This document shows, piece after piece, positions 18,901 to 26,561 of a DNA stretch of 61,094 nt. The position numbers and the translations under genes were made by a program. The notes under the pieces were generated by a model. It was given only the letters and a program-made list of their open reading frames with translations. It searched no databases and was not told the DNA's origin. Location: assembly GCA_003220535.1 (NCBI GenBank), contig QHSU01000086.1:1-61094 (forward strand), given 5' to 3'. The stretch comes from Candidatus Rokuibacteriota bacterium. GTDB lineage: Bacteria; Methylomirabilota; Methylomirabilia; Rokubacteriales; CSP1-6. The first letter of the stretch is position 1. Every line of letters starts with the position of its first letter.

Positions 18901-19502
18901 ATCCCCATCCGCATGCGGAACTCGATCCCGTGGGCGCGCTTGACGTCTTCGGCGAGTGGCTTCAGGCCCTCCTGGATCGCGAGCGCCGCGCTCAGCGCAC
19001 GCTGGGCGTGGTCTTCGTGGGCGATCGGCGCCCCGAACAGCGCCATCACCCCGTCACCGAGGAACTGGTTGACCGTACCCTCGTATCGGTGGACCGCGCC
19101 CAGGATGACCTCGAATGCGCGGTCCATGATCGCGTGGACGTCTTCGGGATCGAGCCTCTCCGACATCGCCGCGAAGCCGGACACGTCCGAGAACATCACC
19201 GTGACGATCTTCCGCTCGCCCTCGATGGCGCTCCTGGAGGTCAGAATCTTCTCGGCGAGGTGCTTGGGAGTGTAGGCCTCCGGGGACGCGAAGCGGGCTG
19301 CCGGCACGACAGGGGCTCCCGCTACCGCCGCGGGCGGCGCCGGGGCGCCGCCCGTCAGCCGCTGGCCGCACTCGCTACAGAACTTGTTGGTAGGAGGGTT
19401 GACCGCCTGGCAAGCGGGACAGAGCGACTGGAGTCGCGTCCCGCACTCCCCGCAGAACTTGGTCTCTGGGGGATTGACGTGCCGGCACTGAGGACACTCC
19501 AT
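15894..19502 (-). CDS. Class III cyclase / AAA-ATPase / TPR signalling protein
   Basis: A 1202-aa multidomain protein. Residues 1-50 form two zinc ribbons (CPQC...CGEC and CPAC...CSEC). Residues ~95-260 are a class III nucleotide cyclase domain with both metal-binding Asp (Asp106 in FSDVSGF, Asp150 in LGDGVMALFG) and the transition-state pair Asn227/Arg231 (NLAAR), so it should be active. Then follows a STAND-like ATPase with Walker A VGDPGVGKSRLL (~residue 330). The last ~500 residues are helical TPR-like repeats. Such proteins are thought to link ligand or protein sensing by ATPase/TPR parts to cAMP production, but the signal is unknown. A divergent paralogous cyclase gene starts ~240 bases away. 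Confidence 0.92.
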   Translation of the reverse strand: MECPQCRHVNPPETKFCGECGTRLQSLCPACQAVNPPTNKFCSECGQRLTGGAPAPPAAVAGAPVVPAARFASPEAYTPKHLAEKILTSRSAIEGERKIVTVMFSDVSGFAAMSERLDPEDVHAIMDRAFEVILGAVHRYEGTVNQFLGDGVMALFGAPIAHEDHAQRALSAALAIQEGLKPLAEDVKRAHGIEFRMRMGINTGPVVVGAIGHDLRMDYTAVGDTTNLAARLLAIAQPGQIVTSRRTQNLRDRVFSFEDLGEFQVKGKAEPVRAYALSSEVTGRSRLEVSKERGLTPLVGRERELESLTEVYRRIAGGLGTIALLVGDPGVGKSRLLYEFLQRLDGAGVLELEATCVSYGRSMAYRPILELLRRYLGLSLGATGEEIRSHVAEAPQFLGLEGEEPSVLLAHFLGATAPPEFLNRLSGPQLKERTFSVLRDVFLRVSESAPVVLVVENLHWIDTASEEFLAHLAGSLPGHRVLLMLTTRPGYSASWLGPQLAETIILEGLGTGDVRGMVQALLAAEEVSEQLFKILADKSEGNPLYVEEILRQLLETGGIVVENRAARLSRPDVHVPATIHDIIAARVDRLAEPLKLTLQGAAVVGRRFGISLVSRVLKVVPDQVAGHLRDLHALDFVFPSAQQPELMYSFKHALTQDVVYAGVLERRRRQHHAAAGHGLEDLYAGRIDDVVELVAYHFGRGQVWNKAATYQRQAALKAQARSAHREALDSLEEALEALRHLPETPETREQEIDVRLQLRGSFYQLGEFERMITYLREAEAMASAISDARRLGLVSIHMGEYFRQTGRFGEARTLAEQALALGDKLQDLPLKLYASHYLGLACHALGDYRRASELLRAVLQSPQAEWRTGAFGGTFIGSWEAYQAINLAWLARCLAERGEFEEGVVAGRRAVAFAEELGSPYSLAAACIGLGYSSLVRGDLSAAGPVLERACSVAREASLTLLRPQATRLLGGAYLLAGRIDEGVALVREAAEEVESRQLLMQQAAVLALLGEACLFADRVDEASTAAQRALALARERGQRGDAAAALYVLGEAAARNALDIDKAEHHYLAAIALSGELEMRPLLARGHLAIGRLYLRASDRDRAEDHLLTATRLFIVMDMPLWLQQAASSLSELGRLLIVASDHRSLYEYLSRALASGGPIRVFLDAPGGGPRITDEGRRQHVKGMLQSHGLSITGSEEPRG

Positions 19503-19743
19503 CCTAGCCTTCCACGGTTTCGACCGATGGAAGTCGCCACAAAACTAAGGGATACACCCCAAAGAGTCAAGCCAACCGCCGGCGACGTCCAAGCCCGGGC
19601 GCAACGCCGCCGTCTGTCTGCAGGCTCGGGCAGAAATCCCGGCCCGACCCCAGCCTCAGCGTCATCTTTCCCCATACTTAGCCATGGCATCGGGCTTGCG
19701 TTTCGAAACCTCCGACGTCTGGAGCTCACGAGGAGGAGACGAA

Positions 19744-20484
19744 ATGGCGACCAGCGGCGTCGGCGGGCTCAGTGAGGGTGTAGTGGCGCTGGGACAGTCG
19801 CGGCGGCCAGGTTGTCTTCGGTGCCCCTTGGAGCGGCTGGCCGGCCGGAACTACTGCGGGGCGTGCGGCAACCTGCTTCGCCCCCGGTGCGAGCGCAGAC
19901 AGGTGAGCGTACTCTTCGCGGACGTCTCCGGCTTCACCGCCCTGTCCGAGCGACTCGATCCCGAGCAGGTCAGCGAGATTATGCACCGCACCTTCGAGAT
20001 CGCGTTGGAGGCCGTGCACGAGCACGGTGGGACGGTGAACCAGTTCCTGGGCGACGGGGTTATGGCGCTCTTCGCTGAGGGCCCAGGTGAGCACCATGCC
20101 TGCCGAGCGCTGAGCGCCGCCCTTGCCATACAGGAGCGCCTGGAAACGATCCGCCGCGAGGTGCGGCAGAGCCATGGCCTAGAGTTCCGGCTCCGCATGG
20201 CCATCAACACAGGGCCCGTCGTCGTCGGCACCATCGGCGCCGCTCTGCGCACCGACTACACCGCCACAGGCAACACGACCAGCCTCGCCTCGCAGCTGCT
20301 CCGCATCGCTGAGCCCGGCCAGATCGTGCTCACCGGCCACACGCGAGAGCTTGCCACCGTCCGCTACGATGTCGAGAAGCTCAGCAAGATGCCTCTGACG
20401 GGATCGCTCGAGACAGTCGAGGCCTACGCGCTGATCCGCGAAAAGATGGAGGACGTCGGGAGCGGGTACCTGGCCTCGGTCTAG
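19744..20484 (+). CDS. Degenerate class III cyclase homologue
   Basis: From the ATG after GAGGAG, the product is 246 aa: a zinc ribbon (Cys24, 27, 38, 41) and one cyclase domain closely resembling the neighbouring 1202-aa protein. Both metal Asp are kept (Asp60 in FADVSGF, Asp104 in LGDGVMALF). However, the motif that reads GDTTNLAARL in the neighbour is GNTTSLASQL here, replacing the transition-state Asn and Arg by Ser180 and Gln184. In characterised cyclases these two residues stabilise the reaction and their loss nearly abolishes activity. A nucleotide-binding or dimerising regulator is plausible. There is no ATPase/TPR part. Its stop abuts the stop of the convergent response-regulator gene. 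Confidence 0.88.
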   Translation: MATSGVGGLSEGVVALGQSRRPGCLRCPLERLAGRNYCGACGNLLRPRCERRQVSVLFADVSGFTALSERLDPEQVSEIMHRTFEIALEAVHEHGGTVNQFLGDGVMALFAEGPGEHHACRALSAALAIQERLETIRREVRQSHGLEFRLRMAINTGPVVVGTIGAALRTDYTATGNTTSLASQLLRIAEPGQIVLTGHTRELATVRYDVEKLSKMPLTGSLETVEAYALIREKMEDVGSGYLASV

Positions 20485-21921
20485 TCACTCTCTCGTCGTC
20501 TTGTCCGGGTCGATGTCGTGCTCGACCAGCTTCTTGCGCAGGGTGTTCCGGTTGATGCCGAGGATCTGCGCAGCCCGCACCTGGTTTCCGCCCGTCTCCC
20601 GGAGCACCGCGCGCAGGAGGGGCTTCTCGACGAGGCCGATCATCAGGTCGTAGAGGTTGGCGCTGGCGTGCTCGCGGAGGCCACGGACGCACTCGATGAG
20701 CTTCCGCTCGATGACCTCCTCGAGCGGCGCGTCCACGGCGACCGAGGCGGCGGCCGACACCGGGCCGATCGGCAGGTGCTCGGGCAGGATGATGCCGCTC
20801 GTGGCCATCACCATCGCCCGCTGGATCACGTTCTCCAGCTCGCGCACGTTGCCGGGCCAATCGTAGCCGATCAGGCGATCGAGCGCCTCGGGCGCGACAC
20901 CGCGCTCGCCGAGCTCCCCGGCGTACTTCGCGAGCAGGTGCTCGATCAGGAGGGGGACGTCGCGCCGGCGCTCTCGGAGCGGCGGCAGGTTCACCGTGAC
21001 GACGTTGAGCCGGTAGTAGAGATCCTCCCGGAAGCGCCCGTCCTTCATCAGCACCTCGAGGTCGCGGTTGGTGGCGGCCAGCACGCGCACGTCGATGCGG
21101 ATCGGGTCCTGACCGCCCAGGCGCTCGATCGTCCGCTCCTGCAGCGCGCGGAGCAGCTTGCTCTGGAGCTCGACCGGCATGTCGCCGATCTCGTCGAGGT
21201 AGAGCGTGCCGCCGTGCGCGAGCTCGAGCTTGCCGAGCCGCCGCTCCTTGGCGTCGGTGAACGCACCGCGCTCGTGCCCGAACATCTCTGACTCGAGCAG
21301 CGTGGTGGGGATGGCCGCACACGAGACGGCAACGAAGGGCCGGCCGGCCCGGCGGCTGTAGTGGTGAATCGCGCTGGCGACCAGCTCCTTGCCGGTACCT
21401 GACTCGCCGCGGAGCAGCACCGTCACGTCGCTGGCCGCCACGCGGCCGATGGTCTTGTAGACGTCTTGCATGCGCGGGTGCCGGCCGATGATCGCGCCGA
21501 ACTCCCACACCTCCTGCAGGCCGCTCTTGAGCCGCGTCACCTCCTGGGTCAGGCGCCGCGCCGTCAGGGCCCGCTCGCTGAGTAGCAAGACCTCGTCGAG
21601 ATCGAAGGGCTTGGCGAGGTAGTCGTAGGCCCCGCGCTGCATCGCCTGGATGGCGGTGTCCATGGTGCCGTGCGCGGTCATCACGACCACGCACGCGTCG
21701 GCGTGGATCTCCCGGAACCGGGCGAGCGCCGTGAGGCCGTCGACCCCCGGCATCCGCACGTCGAGGAAGACCAGGTCGAAGGCCTCGGCTTCGAAGGCCC
21801 GGAGTGCGCTGTCGCCGTCCTTGACGGCGATGACCTCGTAGCCCGCCTGGCGCAGGCCCTTCTCCAGCACCCAGCGGAGGCTGTCCTCGTCGTCAGCGAC
21901 CAGGACCCGTGCCTTGCTCAC
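20485..21921 (-). CDS. Sigma-54-dependent response regulator (NtrC family)
   Basis: A 478-aa protein with the full NtrC layout. The receiver domain has DDED, the phospho-acceptor Asp in FLDVRMPG, TAHG and the lysine in KPFD. The AAA+ domain has Walker A GESGTGKE, GAFTDA (a tolerated variant of the sigma-54-contacting GAFTGA loop) and Walker B LYLDEIGD. The Fis-type helix-turn-helix is NQVRAAQILGINRNTLRKKL. It activates sigma-54 promoters upon phosphorylation. Its ATG overlaps the stop of the upstream kinase gene, its likely cognate partner. Target genes are unknown; no sigma-54 promoter was recognised nearby. Confidence 0.96.
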   Translation of the reverse strand: MSKARVLVADDEDSLRWVLEKGLRQAGYEVIAVKDGDSALRAFEAEAFDLVFLDVRMPGVDGLTALARFREIHADACVVVMTAHGTMDTAIQAMQRGAYDYLAKPFDLDEVLLLSERALTARRLTQEVTRLKSGLQEVWEFGAIIGRHPRMQDVYKTIGRVAASDVTVLLRGESGTGKELVASAIHHYSRRAGRPFVAVSCAAIPTTLLESEMFGHERGAFTDAKERRLGKLELAHGGTLYLDEIGDMPVELQSKLLRALQERTIERLGGQDPIRIDVRVLAATNRDLEVLMKDGRFREDLYYRLNVVTVNLPPLRERRRDVPLLIEHLLAKYAGELGERGVAPEALDRLIGYDWPGNVRELENVIQRAMVMATSGIILPEHLPIGPVSAAASVAVDAPLEEVIERKLIECVRGLREHASANLYDLMIGLVEKPLLRAVLRETGGNQVRAAQILGINRNTLRKKLVEHDIDPDKTTRE

Positions 21922-22991
21922 TTGGCGATCGGTAGGAAGCAGGTCACGATCGTGCCACGACCCTCCGCGCTCTCCACCTGGATCGCGCCACGGTGCTCCT
22001 CGAGGATGCGATGGCAGATCGCGAGGCCGAGCCCGAGACCCTTGTCCTTGGTCGTGAAGAAGGGATCGAAGATCCTGGCGCGGACGCCGGCGGGGATCCC
22101 GGAGCCCTCGTCGGCGACCTGCGCCTCCACCATGCTGCGCTGGCCGGTCCCCAGGTCCATCTTGCCGAAGAGCGGGTTGAGGCTCACGCGCGTCGTGAGG
22201 GTCAGGCGTCCACCGTGGCCCATCGCGTCCAGGGCGTTTCGCACGAGGTTGTGGAAGACCTGCAGCAGCCGGTCCTCGTCACCGAGGATCGGGGGCAAGC
22301 TCGGATCGTAGCGCCGGATCAGCGCGACCCCTCGCTCGCGCGCGCCCTCCTCGCTCAACAGGGTGACCCGCTCGAGGAGCTGGTGGAGGTTGAGCGGCAC
22401 CGCGCGAAGCTGAATCGGGCGCGCCAGGTCGAGGAGCATCTCGATGATCCGATTCACGCGGTCGACCTCGGTCAGGAGCACGTCCGTGTACTCACCCAGG
22501 CGTGAGTCCGCGCCGAGCTCGCGCTTGAGCAGCTGCACGGCCCCGCGGATCGCGCCGAGCGGGTTTCGCACCTCGTGGGCGAGCCCCACCGCCATCCGCC
22601 CCGCCGCCGCCAGCGTCTCGCCCCGGCGCACCTCGGCCTCGAGCTGGTGGATTCGCGAAAGGTCGCGGAGCACGACGACCGCGGCCTCGACCTGCCCATC
22701 CCGCCCGCAGAGCGGCGCGGTGACGACCGAGACGGGCACCCGGCGACCATCGCCGCGCTCCACGAAGCTCTCGGCCTCGGAGCGGCTCTCGCCCGTGGCC
22801 AGCGTCTCGCCGAGCCGGCGCACGACCGAGGCGTCGGGAGTAAAGACCTCCTTGACGAAACGCCCTTCCGCCCGCCGCGCCGAGCGCTCGGTGAGCACCT
22901 CGGCCGCCGAATTCCAGAAGACGATACGCAGATCGGGATCCACCGCGATCACCGCGTCGGGGAGTCCCGCCAGCACGGCCTCGTAGTTCAT
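21918..22991 (-). CDS. PAS-domain histidine kinase (NtrB-like)
   Basis: A 357-aa cytosolic kinase with no membrane segment. Residues ~1-115 are a PAS domain (AVIAVDPDLRIVFWNSAAE). The HisKA phospho-acceptor is in GLAHEVRNPLGAIRGAVQLL. The ATPase shows the N box FHNLVRNALDAM, G1 DEGSGIP and G2 KGLGLGLAICHRIL. The soluble PAS/HisKA arrangement matches NtrB, which answers intracellular signals such as nitrogen status; that specificity is inferred only from architecture. It overlaps tsaD upstream and the NtrC-like gene downstream by ATGA junctions, making a tightly coupled three-gene unit. Confidence 0.94.
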   Translation of the reverse strand: MNYEAVLAGLPDAVIAVDPDLRIVFWNSAAEVLTERSARRAEGRFVKEVFTPDASVVRRLGETLATGESRSEAESFVERGDGRRVPVSVVTAPLCGRDGQVEAAVVVLRDLSRIHQLEAEVRRGETLAAAGRMAVGLAHEVRNPLGAIRGAVQLLKRELGADSRLGEYTDVLLTEVDRVNRIIEMLLDLARPIQLRAVPLNLHQLLERVTLLSEEGARERGVALIRRYDPSLPPILGDEDRLLQVFHNLVRNALDAMGHGGRLTLTTRVSLNPLFGKMDLGTGQRSMVEAQVADEGSGIPAGVRARIFDPFFTTKDKGLGLGLAICHRILEEHRGAIQVESAEGRGTIVTCFLPIAK

Positions 22992-23992
22992 GACGCCAGC
23001 GCCAGATCGGGCGCGGCGTTGAGCGTCAGCGGCGCGCGCTCCCCGGCCGCGAGTCGGACCGTGCCCGCCGCGGTGATCATCGCCGCGTTGTCGGTGCAGA
23101 GGTGGCGCGGCGGGATGTGCAGGCGGAGCCCGCGCTCGATGGCCGCCGCCTCGAGCGCCTCGCGCAGACAGCCGTTGGCGGCGACACCGCCGGTCAGGAC
23201 GACGCGCTTGATTCCGTGGTGCAGGGCGGCTTTGACGGTCTTCCGCACGAGCATCTTCACGACCGTCGCCTGGAACGACGCGGCGACGTCCGCGACGTCG
23301 GCCGCCCGGAGCGGCGCGCGCTGCTTGACGTGCAGGGACACCGACGTCTTGACGCCGCTGAACGAGAAGTCTGGCGCGCCGTCGGTCATCTGCGCCAGCG
23401 GAAACGTGATCGCCTTCGGGTCGCCGCCGGTCGCCGCGCGCTCGATCACGGGCCCCCCCGGAAAGCCGAGACCGAGCAGCTTCGCGACCTTGTCGAACGC
23501 CTCACCGGCGGCGTCGTCGCGCGTCTGGCCCACCAGCGCGTACGTGAGCGGCGCCGAGGCCAGGTAGAGAGCCGTGTGGCCGCCCGAGACCACGAGCGCC
23601 AGGAACGGATGCTCCGGCGGGTCGTCGGTCAGGAACGCGGCGTAGATGTGGCCCTCCAGGTGATTGACGGCGACCAGCGGCAACCGGTGCACGTACGCGA
23701 GGGACTTCGCGACGGCGCAGCCCACGAGCAGGGAGCCGACGAGCCCGGGCCCTTGCGTCACGGCGATCCCATCGAGGTCCGGCAGCCGGACGCCGGCCTC
23801 GGCCAGCGCCCGCTCGACGACCGGCACGATGACTTCGAGGTGGCGCCGCGAGGCGAGCTCCGGGACGACGCCGCCGTACGGCGCGTGGATCGCGTCTTGC
23901 GAGGCGACGACGCTCGAGAGCACACGGCGGCCGTCGGCGAGCACCGCCGCCGCCGTCTCGTCACACGAGCTCTCGATCCCGAGCACGACCAT
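22988..23992 (-). CDS. tsaD: tRNA t6A threonylcarbamoyltransferase TsaD
   Basis: TsaD transfers the threonylcarbamoyl group to A37 of ANN-decoding tRNAs, working with TsaB and TsaE. The 334-aa length is standard. The N-terminal GIESSCDETAAAV and the metal-binding HxxxH (NHLEGHIYA) are intact, as are the ASKH-fold motifs VSGGHTALY and GGVAANGCLR. A possible AAGGA ribosome binding site precedes the ATG. It is the first gene of a unit whose next members are the PAS kinase and NtrC-like regulator, joined by 4-base overlaps. That pairing is unusual and presumably reflects transcription rather than function. Confidence 0.97.
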   Translation of the reverse strand: MVVLGIESSCDETAAAVLADGRRVLSSVVASQDAIHAPYGGVVPELASRRHLEVIVPVVERALAEAGVRLPDLDGIAVTQGPGLVGSLLVGCAVAKSLAYVHRLPLVAVNHLEGHIYAAFLTDDPPEHPFLALVVSGGHTALYLASAPLTYALVGQTRDDAAGEAFDKVAKLLGLGFPGGPVIERAATGGDPKAITFPLAQMTDGAPDFSFSGVKTSVSLHVKQRAPLRAADVADVAASFQATVVKMLVRKTVKAALHHGIKRVVLTGGVAANGCLREALEAAAIERGLRLHIPPRHLCTDNAAMITAAGTVRLAAGERAPLTLNAAPDLALAS

Positions 23993-24027
23993 CGGTCGTC
24001 CTTTTTAGCCGCGCCGGCACAAAAAAC

Positions 24028-24073
24028 AAAGGCGATGCGGCCGAGTCCTTTTCACCCGGCCTGGCATCGCCCT
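24028..24073 (-). terminator. Intrinsic terminator after ctp
   Basis: A long stem pairs GGCGATGC-GGCCG with CGGCC-GGCATCGCC, with one bulged base and a ~12-base loop. Read on the minus strand it is followed by TTTGTTTTTTG. It ends the ftsE-ftsX-envC-ctp transcript just before tsaD. Confidence 0.85.
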
Positions 24074-24090
24074 TGATGCGAGCGTCGTGA

Positions 24091-25344
24091 CTACTGCGGC
24101 CGGGCCTGGGCTTGCGGGTTCTGCCCCGGACGCTGCTGCTCGATGATCCGCATCGTCTTGATCACGTCGAGCGCCCGCTGCACCTGGATGTCCTTCTTGA
24201 GCTCCTCCATCGGATCGAGCGACGGCTGCGGCCGGTCCCGCGTCGCCGCCGGATCCTTCTCCTTCGGGATCTCGACGACGATGTCCGGCGTGATGCCCTT
24301 GCCGTGGATCGACCGGCCCTTGGGCGTGAAGTACTTCGCCGTCGTGAGCCGGAGCCCCGAGCCGTCCGAGAGTGGGATGATCGTCTGCACCGACCCCTTC
24401 CCGAACGTCTGGGTGCCGACCACGATCGCACGGCCCCAGTCCTGGAGCGCTCCCGCCACGATCTCCGAGGCCGACGCGCTCCCCTGGTTGACCAGCACCA
24501 CCATCGGCAGGTTGGGGTAGGACTTCTTCGCGTGGGCCGAGAAGCGCATGTTCTGGTTCCGGACGCGCCCCTCGGTGTACACGACGAGCTTGCCGTCGTC
24601 GATGAACTCCTCGGTGACCTCCACGGCCGCCGTCAGGAGCCCGCCCGGATTGTTGCGCAGGTCGAGGACGAGCGCCTTCATGCCGGTCTTTGCAGCCTTC
24701 TCGAGCGCGGCGCCGAGATCGCCGGGCGACTGCTCCTGGAACTGCCGGAGCTTGACGTAAGCGACGCCGCCGCCCAGATCGTGGGAGCGCACCGACTGCA
24801 CCCGGATCTGCTCGCGCATGATGTCGAAGTCCTTCGGCTCGGTCCAGCCCTCGCGCACCACGGTGATCGTCACCTTGGTTCCGGGCTTGCCGCGCATGCG
24901 CTTGACCGCGTCGGGCAGCTGCATGTCCTTCGTCACGAGGCCGTCGATCTTCACGATGCGATCGCCCGTCTGCAACCCGGCGCGATGGGCGGGCGTCCCC
25001 TCGATGGGCGACACGACCGTGAGGACGTCGTCGCGCAGCGTGATCTCGATGCCGAGGCCGCCGAAGCTGCCGCTGGTCTCGACCTGCATCTCCTTGTAGC
25101 TGTCCGGGTCGAGGAAGGAGCTGTGGGCGTCGAGGCCGCGCAGCGTCCCCTTGATCGCGCTGTAGATCAAGTCCTTCGGTGGGACCTCGTCCACGTACTG
25201 GTTCTGGACGATGGAGAGGACCTCGGTGAAGAGTTTCAGTTGCTCGTAGGTCGCGCTGCTGTCCGCGCTCTTGCTGGCCACGGACCCACCGAGGGACAGC
25301 GTGAGCACCACCAAGAGGGAGCCGATCACGAAAGCCTTCTTCAT
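24091..25344 (-). CDS. ctpA: Carboxy-terminal processing protease (S41)
   Basis: The product is 417 aa from the ATG at 25344, which follows GAGAGGA and opens the signal peptide MKKAFVIGSLLVVLTLSLGG. A longer in-frame start exists but would add a non-signal leader. A PDZ domain (GLGIEI...GLQTGDRIVKIDG, residues ~85-170) sits inside the S41 protease, whose Ser-Lys dyad lies in NQGSASASEI and FGKGSVQT. CtpA proteases degrade periplasmic substrates, including peptidoglycan hydrolases. Lying directly downstream of envC, it may limit the hydrolases that FtsEX-EnvC activates. That role is inferred from position and family. Confidence 0.95.
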   Translation of the reverse strand: MKKAFVIGSLLVVLTLSLGGSVASKSADSSATYEQLKLFTEVLSIVQNQYVDEVPPKDLIYSAIKGTLRGLDAHSSFLDPDSYKEMQVETSGSFGGLGIEITLRDDVLTVVSPIEGTPAHRAGLQTGDRIVKIDGLVTKDMQLPDAVKRMRGKPGTKVTITVVREGWTEPKDFDIMREQIRVQSVRSHDLGGGVAYVKLRQFQEQSPGDLGAALEKAAKTGMKALVLDLRNNPGGLLTAAVEVTEEFIDDGKLVVYTEGRVRNQNMRFSAHAKKSYPNLPMVVLVNQGSASASEIVAGALQDWGRAIVVGTQTFGKGSVQTIIPLSDGSGLRLTTAKYFTPKGRSIHGKGITPDIVVEIPKEKDPAATRDRPQPSLDPMEELKKDIQVQRALDVIKTMRIIEQQRPGQNPQAQARPQ

Positions 25345-25367
25345 GGATGTCCTCTCATCCCGCGCTT

Positions 25368-26561
25368 TTAGCCACCCTGGCGCAGCCACTGTTCCGGATC
25401 TTGGGGCTTGCCCTGGTAGCGCACCTCGAAGTAGAGCCGCGGCCCGGCGAGAGACCCGGTATCTCCCACCGTGCCGATTCGCTGTCCCTGTCGGACGTCC
25501 TCGCCCTCTTTTGCCTCGATCTCAGCGACGTGGGCATAGAGCGTATAGTACTCGTTCCCGTGGTCCACGATGATCAGGTTCCCGTATCCCTTGAACCACC
25601 CCGTGTAGATGACGTGACCCGCGTGCACCGCCGAGACGTCACGACCCACCGCCGCTTCGATGTCCACTCCATTCCGAAAAGTCCGGGTCCCGAATCGCGG
25701 ATGCACCTGAGCGCCGAACCCCGTCACGATCCGCCCTTCGGTCGGCCACGGCAAACGCCCCTTGAGGGTTCCGAACCCGACCGCGGGAGGCTCGATCCCA
25801 CCCTTGGGTGGCGGCACCTTGGCCAGCTTCCGCTGCTTGGCCTGAAGCTCGCGGATGAACGCTTCGAGGCGGTGGGAGGCTTCCGTTAATTCGCCCACCA
25901 TGCGTTCGTGATAGGCGCGCTCGTCGCGCACCTTCGCGAGGAGCGTTCGCCGCTTTGCGGCCTCGCGATCGACCTCCGCCTGCTCCTGCTTGGCCTCTTC
26001 GTGGAGGCTCGCCAGCTCCCGCTGCTGCGCCTCCTCGCGGCCCTTGCGGTCCGCTAACCTTTCAGAAGTAACACGATACTCTTGAATCAGGCGGGCGTCC
26101 AGGGCCGCAAGACTCGCGAGGTGGCGCACGGCGACGGCACGCGTCACCGGGTCGTCGCCACTGAGGATGACCGGCAACGCGCCGCCCTGGGCGTGCACGC
26201 GGTACATCACCCGGAGCCGGCCGGCGAGCGCTTGCATCTGGCCGGCGCGGTGGCGTTCGAGCTTCGAGATCTCACCGCGGAAGAGCTGGACGTCGGCCTG
26301 GGCCCGCTTGATCTGCGCCTCCAGCCGCGCGACATCGCGCTGCTTGGCGGCCAGTCGGCGATCGATATCCTCGAGCTCGGCCAGGAGCGACGTCTCACGA
26401 GCCCGTGCCGCCGCGGCCCGCTCCCGTTCTTCCTTCAGCTGCTTCTGGGTCTGCTGCAGCTTTCGCTGCTCCGCCTGCAAGGGATCCTCGCGCTTGGGCT
26501 GGGAGGCAGCCGGGATGGCGACGGAGATCGCGAGCATCGCCACGAGCGCCGCGCGTCTCAT
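25368..26561 (-). CDS. envC: EnvC-like murein hydrolase activator
   Basis: A 397-aa exported protein. A signal peptide (ALVAMLAISVAIPAASQ) is followed by a long charged coiled coil (~residues 25-250) and a C-terminal LytM/M23 domain (~275-390). The zinc-site positions are altered. The usual HxGxD is RNGVDI, with Asn replacing His, and the usual LHFE is LYFEV, so it should not cleave peptidoglycan itself. That is the hallmark of EnvC, which is driven by FtsEX to activate amidases at the septum. Its ATG overlaps the ftsX stop, which supports a shared complex. Confidence 0.93.
   Translation of the reverse strand: MRRAALVAMLAISVAIPAASQPKREDPLQAEQRKLQQTQKQLKEERERAAAARARETSLLAELEDIDRRLAAKQRDVARLEAQIKRAQADVQLFRGEISKLERHRAGQMQALAGRLRVMYRVHAQGGALPVILSGDDPVTRAVAVRHLASLAALDARLIQEYRVTSERLADRKGREEAQQRELASLHEEAKQEQAEVDREAAKRRTLLAKVRDERAYHERMVGELTEASHRLEAFIRELQAKQRKLAKVPPPKGGIEPPAVGFGTLKGRLPWPTEGRIVTGFGAQVHPRFGTRTFRNGVDIEAAVGRDVSAVHAGHVIYTGWFKGYGNLIIVDHGNEYYTLYAHVAEIEAKEGEDVRQGQRIGTVGDTGSLAGPRLYFEVRYQGKPQDPEQWLRQGG

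Noticed and set aside
21048..21332. GAFTDA instead of GAFTGA in the NtrC-like protein as a sign of lost sigma-54 contact
   Set aside because: The Gly-to-Asp variant at this place is known in active NtrC-family regulators, so it is not evidence of inactivation.
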